In this document: positions 52,214 through 60,965 of the stretch, in pieces | Layout of the letters: each line of letters starts with the position of its first letter | Numbering within the stretch: position 1 is the stretch's first letter | Origin: Sphingosinicella sp041916975 | GTDB lineage: Bacteria > Pseudomonadota > Alphaproteobacteria > Sphingomonadales > Sphingomonadaceae | Length of the DNA: 64,000 bases | Assembly (NCBI RefSeq): GCF_041916975.1 | Contig: NZ_JAYRYK010000001.1 | Coordinates: forward strand, 3,410,001 to 3,474,000 | Reading direction: 5' to 3' | Translations under genes and position numbers: made by a program | The notes under the pieces: model-generated | What the model was told of the DNA's origin: nothing | Databases searched by the model: none | What the model saw: only the letters and a program-made list of their open reading frames with translations

Positions 52214-52831
52214 CTATTCCTCCAGGGGACCGAGCGGGCGGGAAGGGGCGGGCGTCGCCATGACGCGATTGATGAATCCCAGAACCTCGGCGTCGAACTC
52301 ACGTCCGGTTGTCATGTGTCCGCCCGCATAGCGCAGGACGACGACATTGTCTTTGTATGCCAAGGGAACTTTGCGAGCCGCGTACTCAGCGGCGAAATAG
52401 GGTGTTGCGATGTCGTAGGCGCCGCTGATCAGCAGCGCGTGCAAGTAACCCGCACCCTCGGTGACCGCGGCGACAAATGCGGGCAGTGCCTTTTCGGTAC
52501 CGGCGCCTTCATCGTTCGATATCGATATCGGGGCCCACCATTGATAATACATCCAGTCCATGAACGGATCTGCCGCAGGCGGCCACTGCCCGCCGAAGGG
52601 ACCGGCATAGATGCGATCCGACATGATTCCGATGTAGCGGATTGTGTGCCGCCCGCCGATGTGCAGCTGTCTTTTGATGAGTGCCGTTCCATCGGCTTGC
52701 TCAGTGGTCGGGGAAACACGCCAACTGTCGTTTTTTTCAGAGGCGTGCGCACCAAATGCAGGTTTCAGGAAGATGGCGACAAAGGCGACAAGAAGAAGCC
52801 TGGCGATGGCGTTCGATTCAATGTGGCGCAT
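52214..52831 (-). CDS. S10 peptidase deletion derivative: signal peptide fused to C-terminal lobe
   Basis: 205 residues: a normal signal peptide (ARLLLVAFVAIFLKPAFGAHA) followed directly by the C-terminal part of an S10 enzyme, with catalytic Asp in SGAYDIATPYFAAEYA and His in YAGGHMTTGREFD, but no FNGGPG loop and no GESYG serine. About 280 residues of the usual enzyme are missing while the frame is intact, so it cannot be a normal peptidase. Either a recent in-frame deletion pseudogene kept as the leader of the CapA/S10-5 operon, or a secreted binding protein. I did not find a strong ribosome site for ATG 52831. Confidence 0.75.
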   Translation of the reverse strand: MRHIESNAIARLLLVAFVAIFLKPAFGAHASEKNDSWRVSPTTEQADGTALIKRQLHIGGRHTIRYIGIMSDRIYAGPFGGQWPPAADPFMDWMYYQWWAPISISNDEGAGTEKALPAFVAAVTEGAGYLHALLISGAYDIATPYFAAEYAARKVPLAYKDNVVVLRYAGGHMTTGREFDAEVLGFINRVMATPAPSRPLGPLEE

Positions 52832-53183
52832 ACTCAGGCTGCCTCCATTCCCCGCCCGGAACTTCGGGCGCTTCCGGCCGAGCGCCGGTGCTTCCCTGCG
52901 TCGTATCGCGCGCTGTTTGCCAAAAGGCTCATAAAACCGGCCGGGTGCGAAAGCCCTCTTGAAAGTGCTTTCGGATCAGCAGGCTTCGTCGCGTCCCGTT
53001 GAGCCCGGGAGATCGAACGGTCGCGGTGCAGACGCGTGCATCTCGACTGGAACGCGGCCCGGGCAAGGCCGACTGCAGCGCCGAAGACGGGTCTGACATG
53101 CGAAGTGCGCTTTCCTGTGAACGAAGGCTGCTCGTCACGTGCTAAGGCAGAAATGTCACGCATTCAAACTTTTTGTAGCTTAG
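52832..53183. other. intergenic region between the S10 fragment and TBDT-3
   Basis: About 350 bases, GC-rich, without a supportable gene. The minus-strand frame 52834-53163 has Arg/Ser-rich composition typical of a non-coding frame. TBDT-3 promoter elements begin after 53165. Confidence 0.4.
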
Positions 53184-53200
53184 TTAAAAATTTTGATTGA
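53184..53200 (+). promoter_or_regulatory. shared 17-bp upstream motif, copy 2
   Basis: TTAAAAATTTTGATTGA, identical to 2164-2180, 77 bases upstream of TBDT-3. Confidence 0.5.
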
Positions 53201-53276
53201 TCTGGGCCCGAAATTCCATGCATTGCTGTTTGTAGGACCGGTGAACGGTCGAGCCCGATGCAAGGGGGGAAGGGGA

Positions 53277-55547
53277 ATGAACGTGAAATACGCAATGTTG
53301 GTTACGTGTGCGCTGGGCGCGATGGTCTCCGCTGAGGCTTCGTGGGCGCAGTCGTCGTCGCAGGCCGAGTCGGCAGAGGCGGGCGACGCGCGCCTTGAAT
53401 CGGAAATTGTCGTCACGGCGCAAAAGCGCGAGCAGCGTCTTCTTGATGTGCCGCTCGCGGTGACGGCGGTGTCCGCGGACACGCTCGTTGAGCAGAATTT
53501 GGTCGGTATTGCCGACTATTATGATCGGGTTCCCGGCCTTCAGATCGGTGGCGACGAGGATATTTCCGAGGTTTCGATTCGCGGCATCACGACCGGCGGC
53601 GGCACCAATCCGACGATCGCCGTTCTTGTGGACGATATCCAGTTCGGGTCTTCGGTCTATGCAGGGCAGGCGCCGTTTCCGGACCTCGATCCCGCGACGC
53701 TCAGCCGAATCGAGGTTCTGCGCGGGCCTCAGGGTACGCTTTATGGTGCCTCGAGTCTCGGCGGTCTCATCAAGTTCGTGACGCGTGACCCGAGCACGAC
53801 GCGTTTCTCCGGGCGCGTCGAGGTGGGGGCGAGCGCTGTCAAGGACGGCGACTGGGGTTATTCGACGCGCGGCGGGCTCAACATTCCGCTTGTGGACGGT
53901 ATCGCGGGGCTGAGCGTGAGCGGTTTCTATCGCAACGATCCGCGATTCATCGACAACGTGCATCCCAATGCGCCGGGCGAGGATGTGAACAAGCTTGAAG
54001 CCTGGGGCGGCCGCGTCGCGCTGATGCTTCAGCCGACCTCCAACCTCGCGATCAAGTTGTCCTATCTGCGGCAGGACAAGAAGTCGCGCTTCAACGATAC
54101 GATCCAGGTCTGTCCGGAGTGCGTGATCGATCGATCGACCGTCACGAACTACACGCCGCGATTCGGGGATCGGACGATCCGACAGGTTCCCAACGACAAT
54201 CATAACCGCTTCCAGCTTTATTCAGGCCGCGTGGAGCTTGATCTCGGCTTTGCTGATCTGACGTCGATTACCGCTTACGGTAAGAGTCGCGGCCTCAACA
54301 ACAACGACGTCACGGCAGTGTTCGGCGGCCTTTTCCAATCCTTGTACGGATTGCCGGCGGGCAGTGCGACGGTCGTTATCGGCGACAACAACAAGACCAA
54401 CAAATTCTCGCAGGAGATTCGGTTGGGTGCGACCGGCGAGACGCTGGATTGGCTCGTCGGCGGATTCTATACCAAGGAAAAGTCGGACGTTGCCCAGACG
54501 CTTTTCCTGTCGGGTGGCGGGCTCAGCGATGTCGTGCCGTTCAGCGGAACGAATCCGAGCCGGTTCGAGGAAAAGTCCGTCTTCGGCACGCTCACGCTGC
54601 ACGCGACCGAGAAACTGGATATCCAGGTCGGTGGGCGCTATGCGGACAACAAGCAGCGCTACTTCTCGATTCAGGAAATCGATGGTCCCGCTCAGGCCGT
54701 CTTCGGACTGCCGGGCACGAGCGCGACGATCCGGGCCGGCGAAGACGCGTTCACATGGCTGATTTCACCGAGCTATCACTTCAATCCTGACATGATGGCC
54801 TATGCGCGGGTCGCGAGCGGGTATCGCCCCGGCGGACCGAACACCGACGTTCCGACAATTCCGACGTCGTTCGACTCCGACTCCGTGATGAACTACGAGG
54901 TCGGTTTCAAGGGCTCCACGCTTGATCGTATGCTGAGCTTCGACATTGCGGCGTTCCAGATCGACTGGAAGGATATCCAGCTCATCAATACGGATGCCGT
55001 GTCGCAGTTTCTCTTCTTCACGAACGGCGGCAAGGCCCGGAGCCGGGGTGTCGAGCTCGCGGGACAGTTGAACCCGTCCGAAGGCCTCAGCATCAACGCA
55101 AGCACGACGTTCACGGATGCCAAGCTGCGCGAGGATCTGCCGCCATCGACCGCAGCGACGACACAGCTCGAGGGAGCAAAGGGCGATCGGTTGCCCTACT
55201 CCGCCAAGTTCACGGCCACGCTGGGTGTGCGACAGGAATTTGACCTGAGCGACAAGGTGTCGGCCTATGTCGGCGGTTCTCTGGCGCATGTCGGCAAGCG
55301 CTTCTCGGCCTTCCGGACGGATTCCGTTTCTGCTCCGAGGCCGCGTTACACGATCCCTGCTTATACGCAGTTCGATCTGAACGCCGGCATCACCTATGAC
55401 GAAGTGTGGAAGCTGAATGTGTTCGTGCGCAATCTCTTCGACAAGGATGGTGTCGTGATTTCACAGAACCGCAACGGTACGGCGGACCCGACTGCGCAGT
55501 TCCTTGATCCAAGAACGATCGGCTTCACGCTGGCACGAGAGTTCTAA
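53277..55547 (+). CDS. TonB-dependent outer membrane receptor (TBDT-3)
   Basis: 756 residues: signal peptide ~1-23 (SAEASWAQ), TonB box ESEIVVTAQKRE, plug with VPLAVTAVS and LRGPQGTLYGASSLGGLIKFVTRDP, barrel ending TIGFTLAREF with terminal Phe. ATG 53277 with GGGGAAGGGG; the frame upstream to 53193 is unsupported. Followed by a strong terminator. Likely imports a peptide-type substrate for the adjoining S10/CapA operon and PLP enzyme (inference). Confidence 0.93.
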   Translation: MNVKYAMLVTCALGAMVSAEASWAQSSSQAESAEAGDARLESEIVVTAQKREQRLLDVPLAVTAVSADTLVEQNLVGIADYYDRVPGLQIGGDEDISEVSIRGITTGGGTNPTIAVLVDDIQFGSSVYAGQAPFPDLDPATLSRIEVLRGPQGTLYGASSLGGLIKFVTRDPSTTRFSGRVEVGASAVKDGDWGYSTRGGLNIPLVDGIAGLSVSGFYRNDPRFIDNVHPNAPGEDVNKLEAWGGRVALMLQPTSNLAIKLSYLRQDKKSRFNDTIQVCPECVIDRSTVTNYTPRFGDRTIRQVPNDNHNRFQLYSGRVELDLGFADLTSITAYGKSRGLNNNDVTAVFGGLFQSLYGLPAGSATVVIGDNNKTNKFSQEIRLGATGETLDWLVGGFYTKEKSDVAQTLFLSGGGLSDVVPFSGTNPSRFEEKSVFGTLTLHATEKLDIQVGGRYADNKQRYFSIQEIDGPAQAVFGLPGTSATIRAGEDAFTWLISPSYHFNPDMMAYARVASGYRPGGPNTDVPTIPTSFDSDSVMNYEVGFKGSTLDRMLSFDIAAFQIDWKDIQLINTDAVSQFLFFTNGGKARSRGVELAGQLNPSEGLSINASTTFTDAKLREDLPPSTAATTQLEGAKGDRLPYSAKFTATLGVRQEFDLSDKVSAYVGGSLAHVGKRFSAFRTDSVSAPRPRYTIPAYTQFDLNAGITYDEVWKLNVFVRNLFDKDGVVISQNRNGTADPTAQFLDPRTIGFTLAREF

Positions 55548-55559
55548 GTTCCCAGTGGG

Positions 55560-55602
55560 AATGGGAGCGGCAACCAGCGGGTTGTCGCTCCCATTCTTTT
55601 TG
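55560..55602 (+). terminator. strong rho-independent terminator after TBDT-3
   Basis: 17-bp stem (GAATGGGAGCGGCAACC pairs with GGTTGTCGCTCCCATTC, one wobble), 4-base loop AGCG, then TTTTT. Confidence 0.9.
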
Positions 55603-55657
55603 AGGCGGTGTTGGTGTAAAGAGCGATACATGGCTGCGAAGATGGAGCTCAAACCTT

Positions 55658-56908
55658 GTGGTTTCGCGGACAGTGGCCATGCTGACGCGTAGGGAGCTCA
55701 TGGCGGCCGGCGCGGTCGTTCCCGCTGCCGTTTCGGCGGCGGTGTCAAAGGAAAGACCGGAGCTGAGCCTTCCAGACAAGGCGGCATTCTTCGCATCCGG
55801 ACTGACCTATCTCGACTCCGGGAGCCAGCACCCTATCAGCCTGGCGGGCAGGCGTGCCGCAGACGCGTATTTCTCCCGCCGAATGCTCGATCCCCACGCC
55901 GCTGCATTCAAGCTTGATGCCGACGGATTGAGACGGAAGTTTGCCACATTGATCAATGCGCAAGGCGATGAAATCGCCTTTGTCCAGAGCACGACGGCGG
56001 GCGAGCAGCTTGTTCTCAGGTCCCTCGGATTCCCCGAGGACGGCGGCCATATCGTGACCGATACACTCCACTTCTTCGGATCGATGCCGATATACGAAGA
56101 GCTGGCCAAACGGGGGGTGGAGGTAACCTGGATTCGGGATCGGCAGGGCAGGATCGAGCCTGCCGCGTACAAAAAGGCCATGCGTCCCGGAACACGGTTG
56201 ATCGCGCTGTCGCACGTATCCACCTACAACGGTTTCGAGCACGATCTGAAAGCGATTTGCGATCTGGCGCATGACAACGGCACGCTCGTCTATGCGGATA
56301 TGGTGCACGCGGCAGGGTGCATACCGGTTGACGTCAAGGCGGCCGGGGTCGATTTTGCCGCCTGCGCGACCTACAAATGGCTGATGGGGGATTTCGGTCT
56401 CGGGTTTCTCTACGCTCGCGCTGATCGCCTGCCGATGCTGAAACGGCCGGTTGCCGGCTATTACGGTCTCAGCACATTTCAGACGCACGTCTACCCGCTT
56501 GACCCTGCCGGGACGCGGGTGGCGGATTACGCATTCGCACCGACGGCGATGGGCATGTTTGCGCAAGGCACGCACTCTCATACCGTGATTGCCCAGTTGC
56601 ACCATTCTCTCGACTATATCCGTTCGCTTGGCGTGGCCGATATACAGCGGCACGCGCAAGGCCTAACGGACCAGCTCAAGGCGGAGCTTCCCAAGCGCGG
56701 CTACACGCTGTTGACGCCTCGCGAGGCGAAGACGCCGCTTGTGACGTTTCAGCAGCGTGATGCGAACACCGTGCTGGGACCGTTGCTCGATGCAGCCAGG
56801 GTCAAGATAACATTGTCGGCAAATCGTGGCCGGGTGTCACCGTCGGTGTTCAACGACGCGGCCGATATCGACCGGCTTCTGTCCGTATTGCCGCGCGCGA
56901 GCGGGTGA
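55658..56908 (+). CDS. class V PLP-dependent aminotransferase-like enzyme (isopenicillin-N-epimerase/cysteine-desulfurase type), predicted exported
   Basis: 416 residues. PLP lysine Lys240 in CATYKWLMGDFG, cofactor Asp214 in YADMVHAAG, and SHVSTYNG (~185-192). The N terminus LTRRELMAAGAVVPAAVSAAVS is twin-arginine-like, unusual for a PLP enzyme but known for isopenicillin-N-epimerase-like proteins; Tat export would allow folding with cofactor first. GTG 55658 has GGAG ~10 bases upstream; ATG 55679 is an alternative. Reaction could be racemisation, desulfuration or beta-elimination on an amino acid or peptide. Followed by MFS-4. Confidence 0.8.
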   Translation: MVSRTVAMLTRRELMAAGAVVPAAVSAAVSKERPELSLPDKAAFFASGLTYLDSGSQHPISLAGRRAADAYFSRRMLDPHAAAFKLDADGLRRKFATLINAQGDEIAFVQSTTAGEQLVLRSLGFPEDGGHIVTDTLHFFGSMPIYEELAKRGVEVTWIRDRQGRIEPAAYKKAMRPGTRLIALSHVSTYNGFEHDLKAICDLAHDNGTLVYADMVHAAGCIPVDVKAAGVDFAACATYKWLMGDFGLGFLYARADRLPMLKRPVAGYYGLSTFQTHVYPLDPAGTRVADYAFAPTAMGMFAQGTHSHTVIAQLHHSLDYIRSLGVADIQRHAQGLTDQLKAELPKRGYTLLTPREAKTPLVTFQQRDANTVLGPLLDAARVKITLSANRGRVSPSVFNDAADIDRLLSVLPRASG

Positions 56909-56990
56909 AGGCATGCGGAGGCGTTGAGGGACGCATTCCGATTTTACAGATTCGATTCACATGTCACGGGTGCACGCGGAGGGATGGGGA

Positions 56991-58298
56991 ATGACGACAA
57001 CGCGGAAGCAGTACTGGTTTTTGTTCGTGCTGACTCTGGTCGTCACCCTCAATTACGTCGACCGATATGTTCTCTCCATACTCGTGGAACCGATCCGGCT
57101 CGAGCTTGATCTCAGCGACACTCAGATCGGCCTGCTTACGGGCGCGGCTTTCGCGCTTTTCTATTCGACGCTGGCAATCCCCATTGCGCGTCTGGCCGAG
57201 CGCTACAATCGTCTGCTGATCCTGTTCGGAGCGGTGCTCATCTGGAGCGTGGCGACAGCGGCATGCGGACTTGCCGGGGGATTCTTGATGCTGCTGCTCG
57301 CACGCATATTCGTGGGAGTCGGTGAAGCGGGGGCCATGGCACCGTCGATGTCGATGCTCGCCGATGTTTTTCCGATCGAGAAGCGTGGCACGATCATGGG
57401 CCTCTTCGCGCTGGGCGCGCCTTTGGGCGGTGCACTTGCGCCGCTGCTTGGCGGTTGGCTCGAGCCTGCCATCGGGTGGCGGGCGACCTTTTTTGTGCTC
57501 GGCGGTGCCGGGCTTCCACTCGCTCTGCTTCTCGTTGCGACTGTTCGAGAACCACGGCGGGGCCTGGCCGATGGTCTGGAAAAATCGCCGATCGCGGTCC
57601 CGTTTCGTGAAGCCGCGCGGCGCCTTTTCCGGCGGCGTACCTTCGCCCTCCTGACGCCGGCGCTAATCCTGATGGCGCTTGGGGAATACAGCATGATCTT
57701 GTGGATGCCTGCGTTTTTCCAGCGTACGTTCGATATTGCGCCGACCGATCTGGGTGCGCAGATCGCGCTGTACCAAGGCTTGCCGTTTTTCCTTGGAACG
57801 CTGGCGGGCGGCATTTTCGTGGACCGGCTCGCAAAACGCGATCAGCGCTGGATGGTGTGGCTTCCAGCGTTGGGCGCCATCCTTACCGTCCCGGTCGTGC
57901 TCATGCTTTTTGCGTCGAACACCGCTTCAATGGCCTTTGCCCTGCTGATCCTGCCTTCGGCAGTGAACGGGCTTTATATCGCGCCGAGCTATGCCCTTGT
58001 TCAGAACCTGTCGGCCGTACATTCGCGCGCGACAGCGGCTGCCATTCTCACCTTTACCGTCACGATTGTTGGCGCAGGTCTGGGGCCGTTTCTCCTGGGT
58101 GCGCTGAGCGACTTCCTCTCTTCGCAGTATGGAAACCAGTCGCTGCGCTATGCCTTTTTCTCGCTGGTGCCGATGTATGCGCTTGCCGCTTTCCTGTTCA
58201 CGTTCATCGGGTCCAGTCTCGTGCGTGACATAGAGGACGCGCGCTCGGACTCGCTGTCAGGGATAGACGATCAGGCGCCGGTCACAGCGGCGGCTTGA
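56991..58298 (+). CDS. MFS transporter, spinster-like (MFS-4)
   Basis: 435-residue major facilitator of the spinster-like type common in sphingomonads: first helix FVLTLVVTLNYVDRYVLSILVEPIRLELDLSDTQIGLLTGAAFALFY, then SDR-like loop AERYNR. Start at ATG 56991 behind GAGGGATGGGGA; an earlier ATG 56961 is possible. Likely inner-membrane uptake of the compound processed by the PLP enzyme upstream. Converges with MFS-5; coding ends overlap by 28 bases. Confidence 0.85.
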   Translation: MTTTRKQYWFLFVLTLVVTLNYVDRYVLSILVEPIRLELDLSDTQIGLLTGAAFALFYSTLAIPIARLAERYNRLLILFGAVLIWSVATAACGLAGGFLMLLLARIFVGVGEAGAMAPSMSMLADVFPIEKRGTIMGLFALGAPLGGALAPLLGGWLEPAIGWRATFFVLGGAGLPLALLLVATVREPRRGLADGLEKSPIAVPFREAARRLFRRRTFALLTPALILMALGEYSMILWMPAFFQRTFDIAPTDLGAQIALYQGLPFFLGTLAGGIFVDRLAKRDQRWMVWLPALGAILTVPVVLMLFASNTASMAFALLILPSAVNGLYIAPSYALVQNLSAVHSRATAAAILTFTVTIVGAGLGPFLLGALSDFLSSQYGNQSLRYAFFSLVPMYALAAFLFTFIGSSLVRDIEDARSDSLSGIDDQAPVTAAA

Positions 58299-59599
58299 GT
58301 CGCTGATCGCTGATCGTCGACAGGGCGCGCCAGGTCATGCGCCAATCGCCGCGCCGCGGCAAAATAGTGTGCGCTGGCCCAAAGGCCGGTGAGACTGCAG
58401 GCCATCAGGACATAGCGAAGCGACTGTGCTGGGTCAGCTATGCGCGTGCTGAGGACATCTGACAGAAAGCCGATGAGCAGCGGGGCGACGACGAGGTTCG
58501 CGACATTGGCGACGAAGACGAGAACGGCGCTTATCAGCGCGCGCATGGTTGCTGGAACAAGGTTTTGAGCGAGTGCAAGCGTTGGCCCGATGTAGAGATA
58601 GGTTACCGGAATGAAGAGCCACAATAGCGCAATGGCCGCCGCTTCCGAGGAAACCCAGTACGCGAGCATCGAGGGTGCGGTGGCGAGGAGGGTGGTCCCG
58701 CCGACAAACCATGCCTGATAGCGTGGATCCTTGCCGGCCATCCGGTGCATTGCCCAGGCTGTGCCGAGCGTAACAGCGGTTCCCCCAAGCGCATGCATGA
58801 GCCCGAGGTGTTCGCCGATCTCGCTGAGGGTCATGGCATGGCTGCGCGCAAGAAAGCTCGGTGTCCACCACATCAGTCCCCATCCCCAGAACGTAATGAT
58901 TGTGACGCCCGCGAGCGTGTGCAGCAGCGAAGGCCGCCGGGCTATGAAACGTAGCGCTTCTCTGAGGTTGGCAGGTTCCTGGGACGCTGGCGATGCGTCC
59001 AACTCGCCGCGCAACGGTTCGGAGACCGACAACGCCAGAATCAGCGCGACGGGAAGGCCCATCGCGCCGAAGGCGATCAGGACAAAGCGCCAACCGTAGG
59101 CGTCGTTCAGATAACCGCCGAGCGAAGATCCCAGCGCTGCGCCTGCTGCTGCACCGATGGCGAAAAGTGACATTGCCATCGCGCGTTCCCGTGGATGGAA
59201 GCGGTCGGCGAGCAAGGATTGGGAGGGCGGTGTACCGCCGGCCTCGCCGATACCGACACCGATCCGTGCAAGAAGCAGTTCCATGAAGGAGCGGGTTGCA
59301 CCGCAAAGCGCTGTTAGAAGCGACCAGGCGGTGAGCGAGACCACGATCATCCGCTTTCGGTTTATCCGGTCGGCAAGGAAGCCGAGGGGAATGCCGGCCG
59401 TGACGTAGAAGACGGCAAGAACGGCCCCGGTGAGCAGTCCAACCTCGGCGTCTGTCAATGCGAATTCAGACTTTATCGGTTCGATCAGAGTCGAAAGAAC
59501 GAATCTGTCGGCGATGTTCAACGTGTAAACAAGTGTCAGGATCAGCAGCACATACCAACGCGAGTTCAAGACCGGAAACCATCGCATCCCATCCTTCAT
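58271..59599 (-). CDS. MFS transporter, spinster-like (MFS-5)
   Basis: 442 residues, paralogue of MFS-4 (VLLILTLVYTLNIADRFVLSTLIEPIKSEFALTDAEVGLLTGAVLAVFY). ATG 59599 with GGGAGGGG upstream; the long upstream extension of the frame is not protein-like. Downstream of MFS-6 on the same strand with 23 bases between, so probably part of the M19-MFS-MFS operon starting at 61973. Confidence 0.85.
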   Translation of the reverse strand: MKDGMRWFPVLNSRWYVLLILTLVYTLNIADRFVLSTLIEPIKSEFALTDAEVGLLTGAVLAVFYVTAGIPLGFLADRINRKRMIVVSLTAWSLLTALCGATRSFMELLLARIGVGIGEAGGTPPSQSLLADRFHPRERAMAMSLFAIGAAAGAALGSSLGGYLNDAYGWRFVLIAFGAMGLPVALILALSVSEPLRGELDASPASQEPANLREALRFIARRPSLLHTLAGVTIITFWGWGLMWWTPSFLARSHAMTLSEIGEHLGLMHALGGTAVTLGTAWAMHRMAGKDPRYQAWFVGGTTLLATAPSMLAYWVSSEAAAIALLWLFIPVTYLYIGPTLALAQNLVPATMRALISAVLVFVANVANLVVAPLLIGFLSDVLSTRIADPAQSLRYVLMACSLTGLWASAHYFAAARRLAHDLARPVDDQRSATQAAAVTGA

Positions 59600-59622
59600 C
59601 GCTGCCCCTCCCGCATTTCGAT

Positions 59623-60933
59623 CTAGGTGCGCATTGAATCGGCTGGCCGTGACCGCCCAGCAGGGTCGTGGCGTTTGATCGCGAGAATGCAAACCGTCCC
59701 GGCGGCCATGGCAGCACCTATCGTCAGGAAAAATCCGGTGGATCCCCATGCAAGCACGAGTGCGCCGAGCGTCGTGCTGATGACAGCGCCCAGTCTGCCG
59801 ACGCTTGAGGCGATGCCGATCCCCGTCGCCCGGATTTCGACGGGAAATACGTGGGCTGCAAGTGCGTAGAGCAGAATTTGTGTGCCGCCGAGACAAAAGC
59901 CCTGCAATGCAAGAGCCGGGAGAAGCCAGAATGCATCATGGGGAGAAAGCGGGAAGAGCGCGATCGCAAGAGCGCTCAGGCCGCCGCCGCCCGCGACGAG
60001 TGATAACGGAATGCGCGTCCCGAGGCGCATCGTCAAAAGTCCGGCGCCCAAGCCTCCGGCCACGCCGCCGATATTGAAAACAAGCAGCCCAATGCTTGAA
60101 GCGGAGATGTCGAACCCCGTTTCGGTCAGGAGGACCGGGAGCCAATTGAAATAGAGATAATTGCTGAGCAAGCCGACTGTGAATGCTCCCCACAGCAAGA
60201 TCGTGTCGGCGCGCAGATTCTTCTCGGAAACTGTCCGGAAAAAGCTGGACCCGGCTTTCGTGTGCGGGCGTGGCTGGCGGGCTTGCTCTTCTGACTCTGG
60301 TTCAGGTTCGCTGCGCGCGACATTGCGACTGCGCAGAAACGACGGCGATTCCGGAAGAAAGAATGCCAGCAGAATCGCGACACAAAGAGGCAAGACGCCG
60401 GCAATCACGAACATGCCCCTCCAGCCGATGACCGGGAGCAGAGGTGCAGCAAACAGCCCGCCCAGGATACCGCCAGCCGGAACGCAGAGAATGCTGATGG
60501 AGATGGCAAGGCTCCTGCGATTGGCCGGCGTAAACTCCGCCACGAGGGCTGTTGCGACGGGAAATGCAGCGCCGAGACCGAGCCCGGCGATGAGCCTCAG
60601 AAACCCCAGTTCCAACAAATTGCCCGCTAACGCCATGGCACCGCTGGCAAGACCGAACGTCATGACGCTTCCGATCATCGTGACGCGCCGACCGAGCCGG
60701 TCCGCAATGTAACCGCCCAAGGCGGCACCCAGCATCATTCCGGCAAGGCCTATGCCGAGGATCGGGGCAAGGTCCGCTTTGCTGATTGGCCAGTCGGCCA
60801 AAAGGGCGGGGGCTGCAAAGCCTATGACCTGCGTGTCGAAGCCGTCCAGAATAATGGCGAGCGCGCACAGCGCGAGAACCATCTTCTGCCGCGTCGTCCA
60901 GTGCTCCGCGGTTCCGGGACCTTGAAGGTTCAT
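59623..60933 (-). CDS. MFS transporter, AAHS (aromatic acid:H+ symporter)-like (MFS-6)
   Basis: 436-residue 12-helix carrier with the AAHS signature DGFDTQVIGFAAPALLADW in helix 1 and GYIADRLGRR between helices 2 and 3. ATG 60933; ribosome site weak, which fits coupling to the dipeptidase gene that ends 32 bases upstream. AAHS members import aromatic acids or related carboxylates; here the neighbours are peptidases, so an amino-acid-derived or aromatic-acid product is possible. Confidence 0.87.
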   Translation of the reverse strand: MNLQGPGTAEHWTTRQKMVLALCALAIILDGFDTQVIGFAAPALLADWPISKADLAPILGIGLAGMMLGAALGGYIADRLGRRVTMIGSVMTFGLASGAMALAGNLLELGFLRLIAGLGLGAAFPVATALVAEFTPANRRSLAISISILCVPAGGILGGLFAAPLLPVIGWRGMFVIAGVLPLCVAILLAFFLPESPSFLRSRNVARSEPEPESEEQARQPRPHTKAGSSFFRTVSEKNLRADTILLWGAFTVGLLSNYLYFNWLPVLLTETGFDISASSIGLLVFNIGGVAGGLGAGLLTMRLGTRIPLSLVAGGGGLSALAIALFPLSPHDAFWLLPALALQGFCLGGTQILLYALAAHVFPVEIRATGIGIASSVGRLGAVISTTLGALVLAWGSTGFFLTIGAAMAAGTVCILAIKRHDPAGRSRPADSMRT

Positions 60934-60965
60934 AGGGGGTGGGACTTCCGTGGAGAGAGGTGTTG

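Noticed and set aside
52834..53163. 109-codon minus-strand frame before the S10 fragment
   Set aside because: Arg/Ser-rich with no domain and no ribosome site.
56957..56972. TCACA-TGTCAC-GGGTG, a possible LuxR-type box upstream of MFS-4
   Set aside because: Only 8 of 10 half-site positions fit, it is isolated from the other boxes, and it overlaps an alternative start codon; not counted.
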